A DNA stretch of 64,000 bases from Acidobacteriaceae bacterium (lineage in GTDB: Bacteria > Acidobacteriota > Terriglobia > Terriglobales > Acidobacteriaceae). Position 1 is the first letter of the stretch. Each line of letters opens with the position of its first letter. Both the position numbers and the translations under genes were made by a program. The stretch spans positions 124,001-188,000 of the forward strand of contig JAOAPN010000012.1 in assembly GCA_025462885.1 (NCBI GenBank), written 5' to 3'. Shown here piece by piece: positions 52,757-63,839 of this stretch. Below the pieces are notes generated by a model. The model was not told the DNA's origin. It ran no database searches and was given only the letters and a program-made list of their open reading frames with translations.

Positions 52757-53266
52757 AATCCGCCCCTGCCGTTCGCGATCACGAAACGCAAAGACGATGG
52801 CAAGCAGCGGAGGTGCCAGCAGCACACCCCAGAACGGGATGACGATGCCTAATACAATCGGCCCCAGGAACGCAGCCCACCACGGGACTTTTGTGGTCCG
52901 GTGCAAGACGTAAGGTCCGATGACAAGGCCCTCAAGAACGGCGATCAGGCCGTAGAGCCCCAGCACCAGTCCCAGGTGCCAGATGTCCTTTCCCTGAAAG
53001 AGCACTGCAAGAACGGGCCCGATCAGGGCCAGCATGCCACCGAAGGTCGGGATGAACTGCAGCAGCGCTCCCAGGAACGCCCAGAACGGTGCCCATGGAA
53101 CGCCGATCAATTCCAGCCCCACGAACCACAGGATGCCCACGATCAGGGCGTCGAGCATAGTGGCACGCCACCATCCCAGCAGTGCACCGCCCGCAGTCTT
53201 CAGTGGGTGCTCCGGGTTAGGCTGATTGATTGTTACCGGGCGCGAAATCTGCTCTCTTGGTTCCAT
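52754..53266 (-). CDS. Short AI-2E-family membrane protein (C-terminal half only)
   Basis: 170 residues, about half the usual AI-2E transporter length. It has four to five membrane helices and the family's conserved GVPWAPFWAFLGALLQFIPTFGGMLALIGPVLAVLF and GPYVLHRTTKVPWWAAFLGPIVLGIVIPFWGVLLAPPLLAI. The N-terminal helices and soluble loop are missing, replaced by a short charged leader. It has a ribosome-binding site (GGGGCAGG) and an intact frame, so it may be expressed; truncation by deletion is the simplest origin. Confidence 0.75.
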   Translation of the reverse strand: MEPREQISRPVTINQPNPEHPLKTAGGALLGWWRATMLDALIVGILWFVGLELIGVPWAPFWAFLGALLQFIPTFGGMLALIGPVLAVLFQGKDIWHLGLVLGLYGLIAVLEGLVIGPYVLHRTTKVPWWAAFLGPIVLGIVIPFWGVLLAPPLLAIVFAFRDRERQGRI

Positions 53267-53401
53267 ACCAACCTGCCCCTCTCTCCGCGCATCTGACCAC
53301 AAGAATCAATTCCAGGACTACCATCTTAATGCCTTGGATGCGATCACGCCCGTAGCGTGCTTCGCCAACCCATCCTTTGATAGAGATCGAGAGCGAATGA
53401 T

Positions 53402-54748
53402 ATGGCTGTCATGATGCAAGCATTTTACTGGGATGCACCGAAGCACGAGAACAAGGAGCATGAGTGGTGGAACTTCGTCGCCGAGAAGGTGGAAGACCTC
53501 GGCAAGGCCGGGATCGATGCGCTTTGGCTGCCACCGGTTTCAAAGGCCGCGGACACGACCACCAACGGCTACGACCCGTACGACTATTTCGATCTGGGCG
53601 ACTTCGACCAGCGCGGTGGAACCAAGACCTGGTATGGCAATCGCGCCGAACTCGAGGCCCTTATCGCGAAGGCCCACGAGAACAAAATCAGCCTCTATGC
53701 CGACATGGTGATCAATCACAACTCCGGCGCGGATGAAGAGGAGATCAATCCGCTGGACGGACAGAAGCGCTGGACCAAGTTCAATCCTAAAAGCGGCCGT
53801 TTTCCCAGGGACTGGAACTGCTTCCATCCCAGCCGATACGAACAGGTCATGATTGAGGGCGAGAACTTCGCAGGCTTCCCGCATCTCTGTCACCGTAATC
53901 CCCTGGTGTATACGGAGATCTTCAATTACGCCCGCATGTTGATTGAGGAGCTTGGCTTCGACGGCTTTCGTTTTGACTTCGCGAAAGGCTTCGGATCCTG
54001 GATGATCGGCGTCCTCTCAAAGTATCGCTATGTCAAAGACGGCGAAGAGTTCACTCCGTATGTCGTGGCCGAACTGTGGTCCGGCACGGAGGACATCGAC
54101 GGATGGCTGGAACAAGTCAACGGCATGACCGACAACCAGATCGCCGCCTTTGACTTCCCGCTGCGTTACAAGCTGAAGGATGTCTGCGACACACCGAACT
54201 ACGATCTGCGGAACCTGACGGATGGTGGTTCCGTCATCATGAAGCGGCCGATGCATGCGGCAACGTTCGTCGACAACCACGACATGGGCGACAATATGAT
54301 CGTGAACGACAAGCTGCTGGCCTACTCGTTCATTATGGTCCACGAGGGGTATCCCTGCATCTTCTGGTACGACTACTACAACAACGAGCTGGCTCGCCCC
54401 GGAACGCCACGCGGCATCGATGCGCTCATCCAGGCGCACCACAAATACGCAGGCGGTGACTCCCAGATTCTGCATGCCGACCCCGACCTGTACATCATGC
54501 AGCGCGTCGGGTGGAAGGACAACACTACCGATCAGCCAGGATTGATCTACGTCCTCAACAATCTGGGCGATAAGTGGTCCGGAACGTCCGTGAAGACGAA
54601 GTGGCCCAACCAGCGCTTTGTGCCGATCGCCTGGGACGGTCATCTCCAAACCGAAGACGTCCACCCGGATGAGCGCACCACGGACGCCGAGGGAAACGCT
54701 GAGTTCCCTGCCCCCCGCCGTGGATACTGCATCTACGTTCCTGCCTAG
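53402..54748 (+). CDS. Cytoplasmic alpha-amylase, GH13
   Basis: 448 residues without a signal peptide. GH13 conserved regions: MVINHNSG (region I), [10 protein letters not shown] with nucleophile D192 (II), VVAELWSG with acid/base E224 (III), FVDNHDMGD with D294 (IV). Hydrolyses alpha-1,4-glucans inside the cell, probably in glycogen or maltodextrin turnover. The loop [14 protein letters not shown] is like that of bacterial cytoplasmic amylases. GAGAG lies nine bases before ATG. Its TAG stop begins palindromic copy 3. Confidence 0.92.
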   Translation: MAVMMQAFYWDAPKHENKEHEWWNFVAEKVEDLGKAGIDALWLPPVSKAADTTTNGYDPYDYFDLGDFDQRGGTKTWYGNRAELEALIAKAHENKISLYADMVINHNSGADEEEINPLDGQKRWTKFNPKSGRFPRDWNCFHPSRYEQVMIEGENFAGFPHLCHRNPLVYTEIFNYARMLIEELGFDGFRFDFAKGFGSWMIGVLSKYRYVKDGEEFTPYVVAELWSGTEDIDGWLEQVNGMTDNQIAAFDFPLRYKLKDVCDTPNYDLRNLTDGGSVIMKRPMHAATFVDNHDMGDNMIVNDKLLAYSFIMVHEGYPCIFWYDYYNNELARPGTPRGIDALIQAHHKYAGGDSQILHADPDLYIMQRVGWKDNTTDQPGLIYVLNNLGDKWSGTSVKTKWPNQRFVPIAWDGHLQTEDVHPDERTTDAEGNAEFPAPRRGYCIYVPA

Positions 54749-54861
54749 AGCATTTCTCCTGTTACTGTGCACTGGACAAGCTTTGCGAGTGCCGTTTTCC
54801 TTGGGAAAAAACGGCGTTTAGATCTATGGTTTCGGTTTACACCCACAGGAGAAATGCTCTA
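54746..54861. repeat. Dispersed palindromic element, copy 3 (116 bp, inverted)
   Basis: Ends TAGAGCATTTCTCCTGT and ACAGGAGAAATGCTCTA pair perfectly over 17 bp. Read on the minus strand it aligns with copies 1 and 2 (CCTGTGGGTGTA after the left end, CAGTAACAGGAG before the right end, central GCCGTTTT / AAAACGGC stem). Several stem bases differ from copies 1/2 in a paired way. The left TAG is the stop codon of the amylase gene. Confidence 0.8.
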
Positions 54862-54942
54862 GTCGTTCGATCATCCGATCCGTGGGCTGTGCCGCCGCCA
54901 GCCTGCGGGTCGAAGCCTTTTGCGAGTGATATTCTTAAACCT

Positions 54943-55641
54943 ATGAAATTTGGCGTGCTCGTCTTCCCAGGGTCGAATTGTGACCACGATACTCACCACG
55001 TCGTCGACGCAATCGCGAAGCAGCCGGTGACTTATTTGTGGCATGCTTCCGAAGATCTTCAGGGCTGCGATGCCATCCTTGTACCGGGCGGATTCGCCTA
55101 TGGCGACTATCTTCGAACCGGGGCAATCGCAAAGTTCGCGCCCGTCATGCAGTCCGTAGCGAAGTTCGCCAGGTCGGGCGGATTGGTCATGGGAATCTGT
55201 AACGGTTTTCAGATCCTGTGCGAGTCAGGCCTCCTTCCGGGCGCGCTGATGCGCAATGCTGGACAGAATTACATCTGCAAGCAGACCTTCCTGCGGACGG
55301 AGACGACCGACTCGCCCTTTACGCATAAGATCAGGCCTGGGCAGGTTCTCCAGATGCCCATCGGCCACATGGAGGGCAACTACTTCTGCGACTCCGATAC
55401 GCTGGCAACACTGAAAGCTCAGGACCGCATCGCATTTCGTTATGCGACTCCCGAAGGGACGATTACGGCCGCAGCCAATCCGAACGGTTCCCTCGAAAAT
55501 ATTGCAGGTGTTCTAAGCGAAGGTCGCAATGTTCTCGGACTGATGCCACACCCCGACCGCTCCAGCGAATCTCTGCTAGGTTCGGCAGATGGTCTGCATC
55601 TCTTCCAGTCCATGGTTCACAGTCTGGCAGCCGCACAGTAA
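54943..55641 (+). CDS. purQ: Phosphoribosylformylglycinamidine synthase subunit PurQ
   Basis: 232 residues, glutaminase subunit that supplies ammonia to PurL in purine synthesis. Class I amidotransferase triad: C86 in MGICNGFQ, the His in LMPHPDR, and the following Glu. FPGSNCDHD and [14 protein letters not shown] are family blocks. The ATG has no Shine-Dalgarno; TATTCT seven bases upstream of the ATG resembles a -10 box, so the transcript may be leaderless. No purL or purS in the window. Confidence 0.94.
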   Translation: MKFGVLVFPGSNCDHDTHHVVDAIAKQPVTYLWHASEDLQGCDAILVPGGFAYGDYLRTGAIAKFAPVMQSVAKFARSGGLVMGICNGFQILCESGLLPGALMRNAGQNYICKQTFLRTETTDSPFTHKIRPGQVLQMPIGHMEGNYFCDSDTLATLKAQDRIAFRYATPEGTITAAANPNGSLENIAGVLSEGRNVLGLMPHPDRSSESLLGSADGLHLFQSMVHSLAAAQ

Positions 55642-55689
55642 TCTTCAGCAACTATCCCGCTCGTTGAGCGGAAGCATTCGAGGCGAACC

Positions 55690-56481
55690 GTGATCGATAT
55701 CCACCATCACCTGCTGTGGGGCCTGGACGATGGTTCGAAGAGTATCGAAAACTCCATTGCAATGGCGCGCATTGCCGCGGAAGACGGTATCACGCACGTC
55801 GTATGCACCCCTCATGCGAACAGCCAGTATGTCTATGATCCGCAGATCATAGCGGACAAGATTGCAGAACTGCAACGCAGCCTAAAAGCCGAAGGCATCG
55901 CGCTGACGCTGGGCCGCGGCTGCGACTTCCATATGACGTACGACAACATCCAGGAAGCGAAGACCGATCCGGCACGCTACAGCATCAACGGGAAGGGCTA
56001 TCTGCTGGTGGAACTCCCCGACTACGGGATCTCGCAGGCGCTGACCGAGACGTTCTATCAATTGCAGATCGCAGGGCTCACTCCCATTTTGACTCACCCC
56101 GAGCGCAACGCTACGCTCCAGACGGATCAGCTACGGATGATGGATTGGATGCGCGGAGGCCTGCTCGTCCAGGTGACGGCCGGCTCGGTCCTTGGGCACA
56201 TGGGCAAGCAGGCGCAGAAGGTAGCCCATCAGCTTCTCGCCAACCGATGGGTTCACTTCCTTGCCACGGACGCCCACAACACCAGCTCGCGTCCCCCCCG
56301 GATGCGCGAAGCCTACGAGCTCGTAGCGGAGAAGTACGGCTCCGAGTATGCCCACGCCCTTTGCGTAGGAAACCCCCTGGCCGTATTCCAGGGCAAGCCA
56401 CTGCTTCCCCAGGCGGAACCGCTGAATCTCTATGAAGATCTTGAAGAGAAGAGCTGGTGGAAAAAACTGCTGAAACTGTAA
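55690..56481 (+). CDS. CpsB/YwqE-type PHP tyrosine phosphatase
   Basis: 263 residues with the PHP-fold metal motifs DIHHHLLWGLDDGS, CTPHAN, LTHPERN and ATDAHNT. Members dephosphorylate BY-kinases that control capsule and exopolysaccharide. Such a kinase is encoded at 43513-45768, ten kilobases away. The start is GTG 55690 behind GAGG. It follows purQ by 48 bases and may be read with it. Confidence 0.92.
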   Translation: MIDIHHHLLWGLDDGSKSIENSIAMARIAAEDGITHVVCTPHANSQYVYDPQIIADKIAELQRSLKAEGIALTLGRGCDFHMTYDNIQEAKTDPARYSINGKGYLLVELPDYGISQALTETFYQLQIAGLTPILTHPERNATLQTDQLRMMDWMRGGLLVQVTAGSVLGHMGKQAQKVAHQLLANRWVHFLATDAHNTSSRPPRMREAYELVAEKYGSEYAHALCVGNPLAVFQGKPLLPQAEPLNLYEDLEEKSWWKKLLKL

Positions 56482-56489
56482 GGCAAAGA

Positions 56490-57218
56490 CTAGAGGCCAA
56501 GACCGCCATCCACGGCCAGTAATTGGCCGGTAATGAAGTGGGGCGCGGTGGCGAAAAAGAGCGCCGCAGCCGCAACGTCCTCCGCAGTCCCGTTCCGCTG
56601 CATCGGCGTCTTCTGGGCGAAGTGCTCGTACGCGACCCCAACCTCACCTTGAACGATCATCCCGGGGGCAATGCAGTTGACGCTGATCTCCGGCGCCCAC
56701 GCCTTAGCCATGGTCTGCGAAAGCATATGCAGCGCAGCCTTGGAGGTGCAGTAGTGCCCATGCGTCTCCCAGGGATGCAGACCGCCCAGTGAACCGATGT
56801 TCAGAATCCGGCCTTTGGCCGCGCGCAGGTGCGGGAGGGCAGCCTGGGCAACCAGAAACGGTGCGCGGGTGTTCGTAGCGAACATCGCATCCCATTGCTC
56901 TGGATGGATATCTTCGAGGGCTTCCGAAGCGAAGACGCCGGCATTGTTCACCAGCAGATCAAGCTGACCGAACTCTTCGATAACCGAAACCACAGCATGG
57001 CGTATGGCCTCGGGATCACGCAGATCGCAACGGACGGCTAGGGCATCCACGTTGAAGGCAGCCAGATCGTAGACCGTCTTCTCGGCCTCGGCATGCGATT
57101 CAAGATAGGTAATCGCCACGCTCGCACCAGCCTCAGCCAGGGTGAGCGCGATTGCACGTCCGATTCGTTTCGCCGCACCCGTGACGAGTACAGCCTTCCC
57201 TGCTAGAGGTTTCGTCAT
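56490..57218 (-). CDS. Short-chain dehydrogenase/reductase
   Basis: 242 residues, Rossmann fold. Cofactor motif TGAAKRIGRAI, NNAG in LLVNNAGVF, catalytic Ser in NIGSLGG and the YxxxK pair in HYCTSK. TGAAKRIG instead of TGxxxGIG is typical of pteridine-reductase-like (FolM/PTR1) members and suggests NADPH use. The C-terminus has the usual FITGQLLAVDGGLGL. Six bases after the upstream secreted-protein gene, so co-transcribed. Confidence 0.9.
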   Translation of the reverse strand: MTKPLAGKAVLVTGAAKRIGRAIALTLAEAGASVAITYLESHAEAEKTVYDLAAFNVDALAVRCDLRDPEAIRHAVVSVIEEFGQLDLLVNNAGVFASEALEDIHPEQWDAMFATNTRAPFLVAQAALPHLRAAKGRILNIGSLGGLHPWETHGHYCTSKAALHMLSQTMAKAWAPEISVNCIAPGMIVQGEVGVAYEHFAQKTPMQRNGTAEDVAAAALFFATAPHFITGQLLAVDGGLGL

Positions 57219-57224
57219 GCCCGC

Positions 57225-57779
57225 CTACTGCTGCGGTGCTGGTGCAGGAGCTGGCTTGGCAGCGTCAGGAGGCGTTACAGGCTTGGTTGGCTTCACCGGC
57301 TCCTGGACACCAGCCTTGCGGCCAGAGGACTTGCCCTGGTTGTCTTCGTAAGCCGAAATCTGTTCCTGCGGACGCAGCATCGCAACCGCAATCTCGCGGC
57401 TGGATTCGTTGACGATGTAGTCTTCGGCGAAGGTTGCATATCCGTTGGCAATGATCTGAACCCGGATCGTGCTTCCGGTCGGGATCACGTCGATGGTGGC
57501 TTTACCTTCAGGGTCGGTCTTCACCTCAAGGCTGCCGATGTCCTTGCCGTCCTTCGTAGGGTTGAAGACGACAGCCGCATTGGAAATAGGCTTGCCGTTC
57601 GACCGCTTCGTGACCTGAACAACGATATGCGAAGTCTCCGGCGGAGCCTTGTACTTGCGACCGCGGCGAGACGAGGATTGATCCTGGGACTGATCCTGAC
57701 CGAGCGCCAACTGAGGGCAGGCCAGGAGGAAACTGAACGCGAGAAGTAAGGAGAACCCGATAGGTCGTGTGCAGCGCAT
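57225..57779 (-). CDS. Secreted protein with a carboxypeptidase-regulatory-like domain
   Basis: 184 residues. Signal peptide (SLLLAFSFLLACPQLALGQ), an acidic/basic linker (DQSQDQSSSRRGRKYK), and a beta-sandwich of the Ig-like/carboxypeptidase regulatory kind (ISNAAVVFNPTKDGKDIGSLEVKTDPEGKATIDVIPTGSTIRVQIIANGY). The last 40 residues are Pro/Ala/Lys-rich and disordered. Probably a periplasmic or surface protein of unknown function, in an operon with the SDR. Confidence 0.7.
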   Translation of the reverse strand: MRCTRPIGFSLLLAFSFLLACPQLALGQDQSQDQSSSRRGRKYKAPPETSHIVVQVTKRSNGKPISNAAVVFNPTKDGKDIGSLEVKTDPEGKATIDVIPTGSTIRVQIIANGYATFAEDYIVNESSREIAVAMLRPQEQISAYEDNQGKSSGRKAGVQEPVKPTKPVTPPDAAKPAPAPAPQQ

Positions 57780-57791
57780 GTCGATATTCTA

Positions 57792-57815
57792 CGCCTGCAG
57801 GATTTTATGCAGGCG
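57792..57815. terminator. Small hairpin between the AKR gene and the secreted-protein gene
   Basis: CGCCTGCA / TGCAGGCG stem with an 8-base loop, 22 bases past the AKR stop on the minus strand. Confidence 0.5.
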
Positions 57816-57837
57816 GCGCAATGAAGCATCCGGCCCC

Positions 57838-58836
57838 TTAGCGATCGATCGTCTTCAAGCTGCCAGCGGCATAACGCTCTCCGACGATCTCTTCCTGGGG
57901 GAAGGCCGCTTCCAGTTCAGCCACCTCAGCCGGAGTCAGTTGAACGTCGGCCGCAGCCACGTTCTCTTCGAGGTACTTCCGGCGCTTGGTGCCCGGGATC
58001 GGCACCAGGTCTTCTCCTTTGGAAAGCACCCACGCCAGCGCCAGTTGACCGGCCTTCACACCACGGCGCTCTGCAATGGCGCGAACGCGGTCCACCAGCA
58101 CCTGGTTCTTGTCGAAGTTCTCACCGGCGAACCGGGGATATCGAGCGGTTCGCGAATCACTGCTCGAAAGATCTTCAGGCTTGGCGATGGCACCGGTCAG
58201 GAAACCTCGTCCCAGCGGGCTGTAAGGGACGAAGCCGATGCCAAGCTCGCGCACAGTCGGCAGGATCTCGTCCTCGACATGCCGCTCCCACAGGGAGTAC
58301 TCCGTCTGCAGCGCGGTGATCGGATGAACCTTGTGCGCCCGCCGAATCGTAGCTGGGGAAGCCTCCGAAAGCCCGAGATACTTGACCTTACCCGCCTTCA
58401 CCAGCTCGGCCATCGCACCGACAGTCTCTTCAATCGGAGTATCCAGATCCACGCGGTGCTGATAGTAGAGGTCGATGTGATCGACTCCGAGGCGCTTCAG
58501 TGAGGCATCGCACGCCTGGTGAACGTACTCCGGCTTACCGCTGATGCCCCAGTAGTCGGGGTTTTCCTTCTTCCGGAGATTCGCAAATTTCGTGGCAAGA
58601 AAGACCTCGTCGCGGCGGCTGGCGATCGTTTTACCGACCAATTCTTCGTTGTCTCCAAATCCATAGACATCAGCCGTATCGAGAAACGTGACGCCTAAAT
58701 CGAGCGCCCGCAGCAACGTCGCTGCCGACTCCTCGTCGTTGCGGTCGCCGTAGAACTCGCTCATCCCCATGCAGCCCAATCCCATGCGAGAGACAACCGC
58801 ACCCTGTGATCCTAGTTTTACTGTTCGTAAGCTCAT
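57838..58836 (-). CDS. Aldo/keto reductase
   Basis: 332 residues, AKR barrel. Catalytic tetrad: D in LDTADVYG, Y of the same motif, K in VFLATKFA, H in [29 protein letters not shown] and [17 protein letters not shown] are typical of the Tas/YajO-like NADPH-dependent group. Substrate unknown. Single gene; its start faces the groES promoter region. Confidence 0.92.
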   Translation of the reverse strand: MSLRTVKLGSQGAVVSRMGLGCMGMSEFYGDRNDEESAATLLRALDLGVTFLDTADVYGFGDNEELVGKTIASRRDEVFLATKFANLRKKENPDYWGISGKPEYVHQACDASLKRLGVDHIDLYYQHRVDLDTPIEETVGAMAELVKAGKVKYLGLSEASPATIRRAHKVHPITALQTEYSLWERHVEDEILPTVRELGIGFVPYSPLGRGFLTGAIAKPEDLSSSDSRTARYPRFAGENFDKNQVLVDRVRAIAERRGVKAGQLALAWVLSKGEDLVPIPGTKRRKYLEENVAAADVQLTPAEVAELEAAFPQEEIVGERYAAGSLKTIDR

Positions 58837-58974
58837 GCCCGATTAGATGACGTCCGCCGCAGGAAGATACTCCAGAGCCTGCAATTGATTTAACCATTAC
58901 TTTCAGTACTTTACAGGCACGGCGCTGCACCACTGAAGTCTACGTGACTTTCACTCACATTTCACGAAGCCCGG

Positions 58975-59004
58975 TTGACACACAGAGGGGGCCTGACCTA
59001 TCGT
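58975..59004 (+). promoter_or_regulatory. Sigma-70-type promoter of groES-groEL
   Basis: TTGACA (58975-58980), 18-base spacer, TATCGT (58999-59004). The -10 overlaps the CIRCE operator. Confidence 0.6.
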
Positions 59005-59034
59005 TAGCAATCGGAGGGCTTGAGTGCTAACGAT
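59000..59034. promoter_or_regulatory. CIRCE operator (HrcA site)
   Basis: TTAGCAATC-N9-GAGTGCTAA (59004-59030), one base off the consensus TTAGCACTC-N9-GAGTGCTAA, extended by ATCG/CGAT on both sides. By established knowledge HrcA binds here and represses until heat shock. hrcA itself is not in the window. Confidence 0.93.
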
Positions 59035-59141
59035 CTTCGTTGGTACCATCCCGGGCCCGGCGGCAACGCCGAATCCACCTTTTCAGCAGCCTCAGTCCAA
59101 CCGGCCTTCATACCGGTTGCTGGACGCTGGGCAACGAAACC

Positions 59142-59188
59142 GCAGACGGAACGTCCGTCTGCCCATTCCCGCGGACGACTTCGTCCGC
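59142..59188 (+). other. Hairpins in the groES leader
   Basis: Two adjacent perfect stems: GCAGACGGA / TCCGTCTGC (59142-59162) and GCGGACGA / TCGTCCGC (59171-59188), 45 bases before the groES ATG. They lie in the 200-base transcribed leader. They may shape mRNA stability or heat response; this is inference. The remainder of 58837-59232 holds only the promoter and CIRCE. Confidence 0.5.
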
Positions 59189-59232
59189 CCAAACATAGCG
59201 AACAGCTAACTCGTTTCAAGGAGAGTAACGCA

Positions 59233-59532
59233 ATGGCGACAACATCGTTTACACCGCTGCATGACCGCATCCTGGTTCGCCGTATTGAAGAAGGCGAGAG
59301 CATCCGTGGCGGCATCATCATCCCAGACTCCGCAAAAGAGAAGCCGCAGCAGGGCGAAGTGATCTCCGTTGGCAAGGGTAAGTCCAACGACGAGGGCAAG
59401 GTATTCCCCCTCGACGTCAAGGCTGGCGATCAGATTCTCTTCGGTAAGTACTCCGGCACCGAGATCAAGATCGATGGCGAAGAGCTCCTGATCATGCGCG
59501 AAGAAGAAGTCCTCGGCATCCTCAAGAAGTAA
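59233..59532 (+). CDS. groES: Co-chaperonin GroES
   Basis: 99 residues, full length. [41 protein letters not shown] contains the mobile loop ([15 protein letters not shown]) that docks onto GroEL; it ends [23 protein letters not shown] precedes ATG. First gene of the CIRCE-controlled chaperonin operon. Confidence 0.97.
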   Translation: MATTSFTPLHDRILVRRIEEGESIRGGIIIPDSAKEKPQQGEVISVGKGKSNDEGKVFPLDVKAGDQILFGKYSGTEIKIDGEELLIMREEEVLGILKK

Positions 59533-59550
59533 GCGGCGACTACGCGTCGC

Positions 59551-59573
59551 GGCGGATCGCGTCTTCGACGCAA
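59551..59573 (+). repeat. Hairpin repeat upstream of groEL
   Basis: 23-base sequence beginning GGCGGATCGCG with stem GCGTC / GACGC around TTC. A second copy (20 of 23 identical) lies after groEL at 61328-61350, where the stem is GCGCC / GGCGC: one base pair has changed on both arms. Confidence 0.6.
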
Positions 59574-59613
59574 CAACCAAGGCACTTTGGTGCTGACACT
59601 TTCAATACTTTGA

Positions 59614-61314
<1,701 letters not shown>

Positions 61315-61327
61315 GTCCTTCGCGGAC

Positions 61328-61350
61328 GGCGGATCGCGCCTTTGGCGCAA
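61328..61350 (+). repeat. Hairpin repeat downstream of groEL
   Basis: Second copy of the 23-base unit (stem GCGCC / GGCGC around TTT), 13 bases after the groEL stop and just before the terminator. Confidence 0.6.
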
Positions 61351-61362
61351 AATGCAAAGACT

Positions 61363-61394
61363 GGCCCCGGAGAAATCTGGGGCCTTTCTTTTTG
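61363..61394 (+). terminator. Terminator of groES-groEL
   Basis: GGCCCC / GGGGCC stem followed by TTTCTTTTTG. The following 61395-61600 shows no gene. Confidence 0.85.
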
Positions 61395-61614
61395 TTTGCT
61401 AATGCCACCCTCCTTAAACAGTCGTCATCCCCGAGCGAAGCGAAGGACCCCTGTATTCTTCAAACGAAGCGGACCTGCTCATAGCTCGGCACCCGTCACC
61501 CCCCCGTATTACGCCTTTGCCGTTGCTACCGCTCTCCCAAACGAAATCGCATCAGGCACAAAGTCCTGAAATTGTTTTATGCTGGTCGCGAACAAATTCC
61601 GGAGGTGGGACGGT

Positions 61615-62718
61615 ATGGAACTAACGCGGCGAGATTTTGCAAAGTTGGGAGCATTGGGGCTGGCCTCGCAGGCGATGCCGCCGGTACTGGCACAGGCAGG
61701 CGGACGCAAGATCGGTTACTGCGTCATCGGACTGGGCCGCATCGCGGACCATTTCATGCGCGGCACGAAGGATTCATCCACTTCGCAGATCACAGGTCTG
61801 GTCAGCGGCCACCGGGATAAAGCGTTGAAAATCGCGGCGCAATACGGCGTGCCCGCAACTTCCATCTACAGCTACGAACAGATGGAGGCCATGCACAACA
61901 ACAAGGCCATCGACGCCGTCTACGTCGCGCTGCCCAACAGTATGCATGCCGAGTACACCATCCGCTCCGCCAAGGCCGGCAAGCACGTTCTCTGCGAGAA
62001 ACCGATGGCGACCAGTGTGGCTGACTCAGAGGCCATGATCGCTGCCTGCCACGCTGCCAAGGTAAAGCTGATGATTGCCTATCGCCTGCACTACGAGCCG
62101 ACCACACTGAAGGCCATCAAGCTCATCCGCGATGGAGCGATCGGCAAGGTGCAATCCATCAACAGTGCCAACGGCTTCAACATCGCCAAGGGCGAGTGGC
62201 GCATCAACAAGCCGTTGTCCGGGGGTGGCCCCCTGATGGACGTTGGCATCTACAGTCTGAACGCGACCCGCTATCTCACCGGCGAGGAGCCTTCCAGCAT
62301 CACGGCTTCGGTCTCGACCGAAGACCACGATGGACGCTTCGATACGGTCGAGGAGAACACCTCCTGGACGATGCAGTTCCCTTCCGGCGCGCTCGCAAGC
62401 TGCAGCACCACCTACGGAGCTTCCATGCCGGGTTTCTATCGCGTGTATGGCTCCAAGGGCTGGCTTGAGGTCACCGAGTTCGGCTACCAGAATCTTCGCC
62501 TGCGGGCTAATTATCGGACCGGCGAAAAAGGGTCTGCGCCCACGATCCTCGATGAACCCAACACGGAACTCGATCCCAAGCAGTTCACCCGCGAAGTCGA
62601 ACACATGACCGAGTGCATCCTGAACGACAAAACCCCGCAGACCTCCGGGCAAGAGGGCCTGCGGGATATGCGATACATGCAGCAGATCTACAAAGCGGCG
62701 GGCATTACCGTGCTTTAG
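61615..62718 (+). CDS. TAT-exported Gfo/Idh/MocA oxidoreductase, GFOR-like
   Basis: 367 residues. Twin-arginine signal TRRDFAKLGALGLASQAMP, then a Rossmann domain (GYCVIGLGRIADHFMRG) and catalytic motif CEKPMATSVADSEAM, followed by the sheet domain (SGGGPLMDVGIYSLNATRYLTGEEP). Layout and export match glucose-fructose oxidoreductase of Zymomonas and its relatives, which keep NADP tightly bound in the periplasm. Substrate uncertain. GGAGGTGG precedes ATG 61615, making the start secure. Confidence 0.88.
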   Translation: MELTRRDFAKLGALGLASQAMPPVLAQAGGRKIGYCVIGLGRIADHFMRGTKDSSTSQITGLVSGHRDKALKIAAQYGVPATSIYSYEQMEAMHNNKAIDAVYVALPNSMHAEYTIRSAKAGKHVLCEKPMATSVADSEAMIAACHAAKVKLMIAYRLHYEPTTLKAIKLIRDGAIGKVQSINSANGFNIAKGEWRINKPLSGGGPLMDVGIYSLNATRYLTGEEPSSITASVSTEDHDGRFDTVEENTSWTMQFPSGALASCSTTYGASMPGFYRVYGSKGWLEVTEFGYQNLRLRANYRTGEKGSAPTILDEPNTELDPKQFTREVEHMTECILNDKTPQTSGQEGLRDMRYMQQIYKAAGITVL

Positions 62719-62735
62719 CCAAAAGGCGGATTGGG

Positions 62736-63728
62736 TTACTGTCCGGTGGCGCTCAGACGCGCGCCGGGCTTGACCTGCTCTGCCGACCGAAGCTTCGCGC
62801 CGTGTACGTTGGTTGTCAGCTTCACGCGCACCAGTTTCTTATCACCCGGAGCATCGAAGGTTGCGACGTAGGTCTCGGCGATAGCCTTCTGAAACTGTTT
62901 GAGGAACGGCGCCATCGAGACAGGATTTCCGGTGCCGTTGTAGTACGACCGACCACCCGTGCCATCCGCAACTTGTTGCAGATAGCTCTGGCCGCTGAAG
63001 CTCGCCATGCCTCCGCGAATTCCAGCGTCAGAGAAATAGATGGAGTAGACCGGAACGCCGGCGCGTTGTGCATCGGCAACAGCGGAGTCAACGTAAGGGC
63101 TGTTCTGGTTCATCGGGCTGGTGCTGCCGTTATAGAGATCGACGCCGTTCGTGATCATCATAACGAAACGGGCCTTACGCGCAGGTGCCTGCGTCGGAGC
63201 AAGCTGTCCCGCAGATTCAGCCGCCTCCGGCTCCTCTCCAGGCCAGTTCTTCACGAAATCAGACAGGCAAAAGTAAGGGCTGGCGCTCGATCCCGGCATC
63301 CCGGTAGGAATGCGTAGTCCCTGGGCTGCTCCAGCAAGATCGGTCGTAAAGTTCTGCGAACCGACGACCCGGCCGTTCTGCATGTAGCCGACAAAGACCT
63401 CCGTACCCCGAGGGAGTGACAGAACGAAATCCCGCATGGAACCGAGTTCCCTGCCAACTGAGGTCCGCAGACCATCATCGATAAGGAGAGCGACCTGCGA
63501 GCCTGTCGGCAGAACGCGCGTAAGACTGATGACGGGAGTGGACTTGTTCTCGACCTTCACGGTGGTGTTAGCTGGCGTCGGAACCACGGCAGACTTCGAG
63601 TCAACGGCTATCAGCGCCTGCGTCGGCACACCCTCGCCCTTCTGGGCCTGCGACGGGAGTACGAGAACGGCTGAAAGTGCAATCGGGAGGAGTTTAATGA
63701 GATGGAACGACTTGCGAACTACTGACAT
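62736..63728 (-). CDS. Secreted VWFA-related acidobacterial protein
   Basis: 330 residues with a signal peptide (LLPIALSAVLVLPSQAQ). A von Willebrand A-like domain follows: VALLIDDGLRTSVGRELGSMRDFVLSLPRGTEVFVGYM, MMITNGVDLYNG and DAQRAGVPVYSIYFSDAG. The MIDAS DxSxS motif is altered (LLIDDGLRTS), so metal binding is uncertain. This family is expanded in Acidobacteria and its role is unknown. GGGAAG precedes ATG. Confidence 0.85.
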   Translation of the reverse strand: MSVVRKSFHLIKLLPIALSAVLVLPSQAQKGEGVPTQALIAVDSKSAVVPTPANTTVKVENKSTPVISLTRVLPTGSQVALLIDDGLRTSVGRELGSMRDFVLSLPRGTEVFVGYMQNGRVVGSQNFTTDLAGAAQGLRIPTGMPGSSASPYFCLSDFVKNWPGEEPEAAESAGQLAPTQAPARKARFVMMITNGVDLYNGSTSPMNQNSPYVDSAVADAQRAGVPVYSIYFSDAGIRGGMASFSGQSYLQQVADGTGGRSYYNGTGNPVSMAPFLKQFQKAIAETYVATFDAPGDKKLVRVKLTTNVHGAKLRSAEQVKPGARLSATGQ

Positions 63729-63788
63729 GGGAACTTCCCTTCTACGTCCTGAGTATTAGACGCACGAAAGAGGTCCAAAGGATCCTGG

Positions 63789-63819
63789 AGCAGGCGCCCG
63801 CTCAATTCGAACGCCTGCT
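63789..63819. terminator. Hairpin downstream of the receptor gene
   Basis: AGCAGGCG / CGCCTGCT stem with a 15-base loop, 20 bases past the stop of the gene entering from the right edge. Confidence 0.55.
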
Positions 63820-63839
63820 TGCCCGATCTGCGCTTTCTA

